A DNA stretch of 64,000 nucleotides, taken from assembly GCF_013407955.1 (NCBI RefSeq), contig NZ_JACCBU010000001.1, forward strand, positions 1,240,001-1,304,000, given 5' to 3'. The notes below the pieces were generated by a model, which searched no databases, had not been told where the DNA came from, and worked only from the letters and a program-made list of their open reading frames with translations. How positions within the stretch are numbered: position 1 is the stretch's first letter; each line of letters begins with the position of its first letter. The DNA comes from Microlunatus parietis (GTDB taxonomy: Bacteria; Actinomycetota; Actinomycetes; Propionibacteriales; Propionibacteriaceae). Of the stretch, positions 59,146-64,000 are shown piece after piece. The position numbers were made by a program, and so were the translations under genes.

Positions 59146-59817
59146 TCAGGTGGCGGCTTGGTCGGCGACCCGGCCGAGTCGCGGGTCTCCGGGTTCGGGG
59201 TCGGGGCCGCTCGGCTGGTCCGGCCTCACCTGCCCCGGCTCGTCCGTCCCGTCGTGCTCCACGGCCCCGGGCTCGGAGTCCGGCGCGGCTCCGTACCCGG
59301 GCTCGTCCGTGCGCTCGGGCTCGTACCCGGTTTCGGGCTCGGAAGGGGCTTCGGGCTCGGTGCCGGCCCAGGACTGCTCGGCGGCTTCGGGCTGTTCAGC
59401 GTCGGCCTCGTCCTCGTACTCAGGTTCGCCGAGTTCCTCGATCCGGACGAACCTCTCCTCGCCCGTCACCCGCTTCCCCGGCCAGTCGCTGATCCAGATC
59501 AGGACGAACGCGGCCAGCGACGCCACCAGCGCGATCACGGGGCCCAGGACGAACAGCCAGACTACGATCAACCCCGCCGCCACCAGGGCCGCGACCGCGA
59601 TCGCCCGGTTCCGGGTCAGCTTGCCGTGCCAGCCGCGCCAGGCGCAGTAGGCGACCCACGGGATCATGGTCAGGGCGACGACGACCCAGGCGAACAGCGC
59701 CAACCGGCCCTCGAAGTTGCCGGCCACCAGCCGGATCATGCCGATCAGGGTGAGCGCACCGACGCCCAGGCCGAGAGCCAGGCGGAGGTACGGGTGCAGG
59801 GTGCCGTTGGTCGCCAT
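59146..59817 (-). CDS. Four-helix membrane protein with long acidic C-terminal tail
   Basis: 223 aa. Hydrophobic helices are LALGLGVGALTLIGMIRLVA, LALFAWVVVALTMIPWVAYC, AIAVAALVAAGLIVVWLFV and GPVIALVASLAAFVLIWI. The last ~100 residues are disordered and rich in Glu, Pro and Asp (EYEDEADAEQPEAAEQ). I do not recognise the family. It is convergent with the ROK kinase gene. An acidic cytoplasmic tail often serves as a protein-interaction arm, but no role can be assigned. Confidence 0.75.
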   Translation of the reverse strand: MATNGTLHPYLRLALGLGVGALTLIGMIRLVAGNFEGRLALFAWVVVALTMIPWVAYCAWRGWHGKLTRNRAIAVAALVAAGLIVVWLFVLGPVIALVASLAAFVLIWISDWPGKRVTGEERFVRIEELGEPEYEDEADAEQPEAAEQSWAGTEPEAPSEPETGYEPERTDEPGYGAAPDSEPGAVEHDGTDEPGQVRPDQPSGPDPEPGDPRLGRVADQAAT

Positions 59818-59965
59818 CGGTCCTCACCTTACGGCTCGACGGACCGCTCGGCAGCCTCCACCGCGCTCTCGAACTTCTGCCGAACACCGATGAGTTCGCG
59901 CCAGATCCTGTCTCCATCTCCTTGAGAGCACTCACCGAGCGAAGGAGAGCAAAGAAGCGGCGGAC

Positions 59966-60418
59966 GTGCTGCTGGGCGGTCCGCTGTCGTACCGGGATTT
60001 CAGCGGCTACTGGCCCACTCAACTCGACGGTACGGATCCGACCCAGCGGCTGATCGCCCGGCGCTGCGAGGAGGTCCGGAATATCGTCGTGTCCGACCAG
60101 CTGCCGGAGCATTCGACGGGTGTCTGGGCCGCGACCACGACGGTCCTCCGCCGCACCGAAGCGATCGAGAAACTGAGCAAGCTCAAGGAGGAGAACGGCG
60201 GCGACATCGTCCTGTTCGGCGGCCGGACGCTGGCGAATTCGTTGTTCGCCGCCGAGCTCGTCGACGAACTGCACGTCATGGTCGCTCCGGTCGTCGTTCC
60301 GCACGGAGTCAGGGCCTTCGACGAGGCCGTGCTGCCGTCGCTGCGGTTGGTCGACGTGCGCCGCCACGACGGGTCGGAGAACGTCTTGATCAGCTACCGA
60401 AGGTCGTCGGTCCAGTAG
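59966..60418 (+). pseudogene. 5'-truncated dihydrofolate-reductase-family (RibD-C-like) gene
   Basis: The frame starting at GTG 59966 encodes 150 aa that match only the C-terminal two thirds of the RibD_C/DHFR-like family: DVLLGGPLSYRDFSGYWP, VRNIVVSDQL, DIVLFGGRTLANSLFAAELV and DELHVMVAPVVVPHG. Intact members have about 185-200 aa and begin with a strand and SLDG-type motif that is absent here. Upstream codons (KESKEAAD) stay in frame for a few residues but find no family N-terminus, and no Shine-Dalgarno fits. It may still be expressed as a fragment. Confidence 0.6.
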
Positions 60419-60421
60419 CGG

Positions 60422-60919
60422 TCAGGCGCGGGCGAAGGTGAGGGTCTCGCCGCGCGCGCCGCCCATCCAGACGTCCTGACAGGCCGCGGCCAGCTCGGGC
60501 AGTCCCTCGACGATGGTGCCGAACACGTTGCCCGGCACCCAGCCCTGGTCGCCGTTGATCAACAGGTTGTTCCGGCCGTAGAAGACGGCAAGATCAATGA
60601 TCTTGGTCAGGTCGCCGGGGCCGGAGCCGGACTCGTAGCCGTACGCCGGATTTCCAAGATCATCGGCATCGAAGGCGAAGTAGCAGAGATCACCCGGGAT
60701 CGGCGTGACCGTCGTATTCTCCTTGCCTGGTTCGGTTTTCGCGAACGCGGGGACCAGGTTGTAGATCTCGTTCCGGGCATACTTGCCGTGGTGCACGGGT
60801 CCGGACAGCGGCAGTGCGTCCCAGACGGCGGCGGCGGTCCGCGGCGCCTCGTCGTCGAGCAGGGCGGCCTTGCAGGAGACGCCGCGAGCCTCCAAAGTCA
60901 CCGTGATGAATCGGGTCAT
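60422..60919 (-). CDS. DUF3830 family (cyclophilin-like fold) protein
   Basis: 165 aa. Family features are ITVTLEARGVSCKAALLDDE at the start, a WDALPLSGPVHHGKYARNEI core, FGTIVEGL near the end, and residues GDLCYFAFDADD in the middle. DUF3830 proteins share the cyclophilin-like barrel of CPSase-accessory proteins and often neighbour amidases and racemase-family enzymes. The function is unknown. ATG 60919 overlaps the amidase stop (TGATG), so it is the last gene of the dehydrogenase-amidase operon. It is convergent, 3 bp away, with the truncated DHFR-like gene. Confidence 0.85.
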   Translation of the reverse strand: MTRFITVTLEARGVSCKAALLDDEAPRTAAAVWDALPLSGPVHHGKYARNEIYNLVPAFAKTEPGKENTTVTPIPGDLCYFAFDADDLGNPAYGYESGSGPGDLTKIIDLAVFYGRNNLLINGDQGWVPGNVFGTIVEGLPELAAACQDVWMGGARGETLTFARA

Positions 60920-62379
60920 CAGCTTCCTTTCGACTCGAGCACGACTGGCCACTGGTCGGCCCAGTCGGTGGCGCGTTCGTAGGCACGGCCGGCCCGGAGC
61001 ACCAAGGCATCGGCGTGCCGCGGCCCGACGATCTGCAGCCCGACCGGCCGGCCGTCGGCGGTGAAGCCGCAGGGCACGCTGAGCGCCGGCTGCTGGGTCA
61101 GATTGAACGGGTACGTGTACGGCGTCCAACTGGTCCAGGCGTCGCTCGGCCAGCCCTCCGGCGCGTCCCGGCCGAGCTCGAAGGCCGGAATCGGCAGCGT
61201 CGGCGTGACCAGCAGGTCGTAGCGCTGGTGGAACCGGCCCAACTCGGAGCCGAGCCGCATCCGGACCGCGGTCGCGTCCAGGTAGTCCGCGGCGGTCAGC
61301 CCGCTGCCGTACTCGACGCCGCGGCGCAGGCCCGGATCGATCCGGTCCAGCGCCGCCGGCCCGTACCCCTCGACCACCTTCGCGGCGCCGGCGAACCAGA
61401 GCACCGAGAACGCCGCCACCGGGTCGTCGAAGCCCGGGTCGACCTCCGCCACCTCGGCGCCCTGCCCGGCCAGCACCTCGACCGCGGCCAGGACCAGCCG
61501 GTCCACCTCCGGGTCGTTCTCGACGTGCCCGAGATTCGCCGAGTAGGCGATCCGCAGGCCGGCGACCCCGTCCTCCAACCCGTCCAGATACGACCCCGCG
61601 GGCGACGGCAGCGCGGACCAGTCCCGCGGGTCGGGCCGGGCGATCAGGTCCAGCAGCCCGGCCGCGTCGGCGACGGTGCGGGTGATCGGGCCGGCGTGGG
61701 ACAGCGTGCCGAACGGGCTCGGCGGATAGATCGGGACCAGCCCGTAGGTCGGCTTCAGCCCGACTGTGCCGGTGAACGAGGCCGGGATCCGGACCGACCC
61801 GCCGCCGTCGGTGCCGATCGACCACGGCCCGAGGCCGAGCCGGACCGCCGCGGCCGCCCCGCCGCTGGAACCGCCGGCCGTCAGGTACGGGTGCCAGGGG
61901 TTGCCGGTGGCGCCGAAGGTCGGCGAGTCGGTGACGCCCTTCCAGCCGAACTCCGGCGTCGTGGTCTTGCCGAGCAGCACCGCGCCCGCCTCCCGCAGCC
62001 GGGCCACCGGCGGCGCATCCTCGGTCCACGGGCCGGCCGGGTCGATCAGCGCCGTGCCGCGCCGGGTCGGCCAGCCCTCGGTGAGGAACATGTCCTTGAT
62101 CGACACCGGCACGCCGTCGCCCGGCCCGAGCGGCCGCCCGTCGGCGTAGCGCTGCGCGGACCGTTCCGCATCGGCCAGCGCGCGCTCGGCATCGACCAGG
62201 ACGAACGCGTTGACCCGCCGGTCGTACGCCTCGATGGCGGCCAGCACATCCCGGGTCGCGTCGACCGGGGTGAACGCGCCGGACCGGTAGCCGGCGACCA
62301 GCTCGGCCGCGGTCAGGGCGGTCAGGTCCGCCGGCGGCGTGGTGGTCGTCCGGGGCAGTCGGCGCGGCGGAGAGGTCAT
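60919..62379 (-). CDS. Amidase (amidase signature family, GatA-like)
   Basis: 486 aa. Catalytic Ser-cisSer-Lys: lysine in GVPVSIKDMFLTEGWPTRRG, the cis-Ser region in LTAGGSSGGAAAAVRLGLGP, and the nucleophile serine in SIGTDGGGSVRIPASFTG. The C-terminal NLTQQPALSVPCGFTADGRP is also typical. It hydrolyses a small amide to acid plus ammonia in the cytoplasm. It is not GatA, because gatB and gatC are absent. It overlaps both neighbours by ATGA or TGATG, showing a tight operon for use of an amide compound. Confidence 0.93.
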   Translation of the reverse strand: MTSPPRRLPRTTTTPPADLTALTAAELVAGYRSGAFTPVDATRDVLAAIEAYDRRVNAFVLVDAERALADAERSAQRYADGRPLGPGDGVPVSIKDMFLTEGWPTRRGTALIDPAGPWTEDAPPVARLREAGAVLLGKTTTPEFGWKGVTDSPTFGATGNPWHPYLTAGGSSGGAAAAVRLGLGPWSIGTDGGGSVRIPASFTGTVGLKPTYGLVPIYPPSPFGTLSHAGPITRTVADAAGLLDLIARPDPRDWSALPSPAGSYLDGLEDGVAGLRIAYSANLGHVENDPEVDRLVLAAVEVLAGQGAEVAEVDPGFDDPVAAFSVLWFAGAAKVVEGYGPAALDRIDPGLRRGVEYGSGLTAADYLDATAVRMRLGSELGRFHQRYDLLVTPTLPIPAFELGRDAPEGWPSDAWTSWTPYTYPFNLTQQPALSVPCGFTADGRPVGLQIVGPRHADALVLRAGRAYERATDWADQWPVVLESKGS

Positions 62380-63377
62380 GTGGTCTCCACGGGTGTGCGG
62401 CCGGTCACGTACCCGAGCCGTTTGTCCACGATGTTGATCAAGGGCTTCCCGTCCAGCCAGCGCAGCGCGTTGTCGGCGAACTGCCGGGCCAGCGCGTCCC
62501 GCCAGCCGACCACGTCGCCGGACAGATGCGGCGAGATGATCACTCCCGGGGTGGTCCAGAGCGGATCGTCGGCAGGCAACGGCTCCTCCGGGAAGACGTC
62601 CAGCGCGGCACCGGCCAGCCGGCCCTCGGTGAGCGCCGTGATCAAGGCTTCATGATCAACCAGAGGTCCACGACCGACGTTGATCAACTGCGCGGTCGGC
62701 TTCAGCGCCGCCAGCACCTCGGCGTTGATCATCTTTCGGGTCTGGTCGGTCAACGGCGCGGCTACCACCAGGTGATCGGCCCAGCCCACCTGCGCGGCCA
62801 GCTCGGCGGACGCCACGACGGTGCCGAAGTCGGGATCCTCGGCGCGGGCGGTGCGGCCCACTCCCCGTACCTCGAAACCGACGGCGCGGAGCAGCCGGGC
62901 CGTGGTCCGGCCGATCGGCCCGGTCCCGATGATCATGACCGTGCGACCGGCCGCCAGCAGCGTCTCCCGATGCTGCCAAATGCGCGCCTGCTGCTGCGCC
63001 CGCGTCAGGTGGACGCCCTTGAGTTGATCAAGGATCGAGGTCAGTACGAACTCGGCGATCGGCCGGTCGAACACGCCGCGCGCGTTGGTCACGACGACCG
63101 GTGACTCGACCAGGTCGTCGAACAGCAGCGAGTCCACCCCCGCCGCCGCGACGTGGATCCAGTCCAGCCCGGCGGCCGCGGGCCAGGTGTCGGCGACCGC
63201 GGTGGAGAAGAAGTCCCAGAGCAGCAGCGCCCGGCTGTCCCGCAGGGCGGCGGCCAGACCGGCCGCGTCGACGAACCGCAGCGCGGCCCGCTCGGCGACC
63301 GGTTCCAGCCCGCCGGGTCGAGACCCGTCCGGCCCGCAGAGCACCGTGATCACGGGCAGGGTCCGGGCGGGGCTCAC
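62376..63377 (-). CDS. D-2-hydroxyacid dehydrogenase (NAD-dependent)
   Basis: 333 aa from GTG 63377. The Rossmann motif is MIIGTGPIGRTTARLLRAVG. The catalytic Arg is in LINVGRGPLVD, Glu in LDVFPEEPLP and His in ISPHLSGDVVGW. N-terminal VVTNARGVFDRPIAEFVL is typical of the GhrA/phosphoglycerate-dehydrogenase-like branch. It interconverts a 2-keto acid and a D-2-hydroxyacid. First gene of a three-gene operon with amidase and DUF3830, divergent from an Asp/Glu-racemase-family gene, and probably repressed by a GntR-type regulator. Confidence 0.92.
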   Translation of the reverse strand: MSPARTLPVITVLCGPDGSRPGGLEPVAERAALRFVDAAGLAAALRDSRALLLWDFFSTAVADTWPAAAGLDWIHVAAAGVDSLLFDDLVESPVVVTNARGVFDRPIAEFVLTSILDQLKGVHLTRAQQQARIWQHRETLLAAGRTVMIIGTGPIGRTTARLLRAVGFEVRGVGRTARAEDPDFGTVVASAELAAQVGWADHLVVAAPLTDQTRKMINAEVLAALKPTAQLINVGRGPLVDHEALITALTEGRLAGAALDVFPEEPLPADDPLWTTPGVIISPHLSGDVVGWRDALARQFADNALRWLDGKPLINIVDKRLGYVTGRTPVETT

Positions 63378-63404
63378 TCACCGACCCTAAGAACGGCTCC
63401 GAAG

Positions 63405-63418
63405 GATTGTCAACAATC
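63405..63418. promoter_or_regulatory. GntR/FCD-type operator
   Basis: GATTGT-CA-ACAATC is a perfect 6-bp-arm dyad containing TTGT-NN-ACAA, the usual half-site layout for FCD-subfamily GntR regulators. It sits 28 bp before the dehydrogenase start and 79 bp before the divergent racemase-family gene (GTG 63484), so one regulator could control both. No gntR gene is inside the window. Confidence 0.7.
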
Positions 63419-63483
63419 TTGTCCACCGGCATCATGACTTCATGACACTGCCCGCGGCCGGTGGGCTTCCGGAGGGACCACCG

Positions 63484-64000
63484 GTGCGCACCAGGATCGG
63501 ACTGATCGCACCCTTCGATCTCGCGCTCGACGACGAGCTCGCCCGGTGGATCCCCGACGGGGTCAGCCTGCATGCCGCGCGGACGCCCCGGCTGCCCGGC
63601 CCCGTCGATCTCGACCTGGCCGAACGCCTCAACGACCATGATCAAATCCTGGCCTGCATCGGCGAGCTGAGCGCCATCGAGCCCGCCGCGTACGCCTACG
63701 CCTGCACGGCCGCCAGCTTCGTCGACGGGGTCACCGGCGAACACGCGCTGGCCGAGGCGATCCGGCTCGCCGGCGGGGTGCCTGCGGTGACCACGTCCGG
63801 CGCGCTGCTGGCGGCGCTGACCGCCCTCGAGGTCCGGTCGGTCGCCGTCGCGGCCCCGTACGAGATCATGATCACCGAACGGCTGGTCCGGTTCCTCGCC
63901 GAAGCGGCGATCACCGTCACCGGGTACGGCTCGCTCGGGATCACCTCGCGGATCTGGGAGGTGCCGTACCGGACCACGGCCGAACTGATCCGCCGGCTGC
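63484..64000 (+). CDS. Asp/Glu racemase superfamily protein (maleate isomerase-like), cut by window end
   Basis: 172 residues are visible from GTG 63484, with GGAGGG upstream; an in-frame ATG at 63442 lacks a ribosome site. RTRIGLIAPFDLALDDEL, the first catalytic-cysteine segment AYAYACTAASFVDG, VPAVTTSGALLAALTALEV and SVAVAAPYEIMI match maleate isomerase/arylmalonate-decarboxylase-like members. The second catalytic cysteine would lie beyond the window. It is divergent from the dehydrogenase-amidase-DUF3830 operon. These families commonly occur together in catabolism of dicarboxylic-acid or heterocyclic amides. Substrate inferred only. Confidence 0.82.
   Translation, partial: MRTRIGLIAPFDLALDDELARWIPDGVSLHAARTPRLPGPVDLDLAERLNDHDQILACIGELSAIEPAAYAYACTAASFVDGVTGEHALAEAIRLAGGVPAVTTSGALLAALTALEVRSVAVAAPYEIMITERLVRFLAEAAITVTGYGSLGITSRIWEVPYRTTAELIRRL

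Noticed and set aside
1..64000. CRISPR array, insertion sequence or prophage
   Set aside because: No regularly spaced repeats, transposase, integrase or phage structural genes were seen on either strand.

Overview
The window is high-GC DNA (about two thirds G+C, strongly G/C-ending codons) from an actinobacterium. The evidence is the tmRNA tag ADSKRTDFALAA ending in FALAA, FtsEX with a coiled-coil M23 partner, a SARP-type regulator, many Tat signals and frequent GTG/TTG starts. A Propionibacteriales-like soil organism (Microlunatus or Kribbella type) is my best guess. It is inferred from gene families only. I see no rRNA, complete tRNA, CRISPR array, prophage or intact insertion sequence.

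Layout. 1-3.1 kb: a LacI regulator divergent from a NagA-type deacetylase and a CE7 esterase, with a LacI-type operator between them. 3.2-6.8 kb: a SUFU-domain protein and a three-gene ABC-2 exporter behind a structured leader. 6.9-17.5 kb: mostly housekeeping (YqgE, VanZ, malic enzyme, glycerate kinase, ferredoxin plus desaturase, a FolP-like protein, FAD monooxygenase, MsrA, ROK regulator) with a broken uracil-DNA glycosylase. 17.7-26.0 kb: five consecutive plus-strand genes for exported proteins (PL8 polysaccharide lyase, sugar-binding lipoprotein, M15-like peptidase, PhoD phosphatase, vanadium-haloperoxidase-like enzyme), the first with an operator-containing promoter. 26.2-29.2 kb: a SARP/alpha-beta-hydrolase fusion divergent from a methyltransferase, with the same promoter pattern in front of both. 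29.2-37.4 kb: VOC protein, ssrA, membrane proteins, FKBP, smpB, two Gfo/Idh/MocA oxidoreductases, and trpS behind a likely Trp-peptide attenuator.

37.4-49.8 kb looks like a drug-response region. It has a rifampin-phosphotransferase-like enzyme in an apparent operon with two ABC half-transporters, a divergent TetR and its operator, two more ABC-2 exporters (one with its own TetR and operator), and an N-terminal remnant of a macrolide/sterol-type glycosyltransferase. The phosphotransferase gene and the glycosyltransferase remnant share a 22-bp leader element. 49.8-58.9 kb: Ktr/Trk potassium uptake, M23 peptidase-FtsX-FtsE, a beta-lactamase-fold hydrolase, prfB and a ROK sugar kinase. 59-64 kb: a membrane protein, a 5'-truncated DHFR-like gene, and a catabolic operon (2-hydroxyacid dehydrogenase, amidase, DUF3830) divergent from an Asp/Glu-racemase-family gene across a GntR-type operator.

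Across the whole window two features stand out beyond the genes: strong over-representation of the heptamer TTGATCA, and a recurring ~80-bp palindromic element placed between convergent genes.
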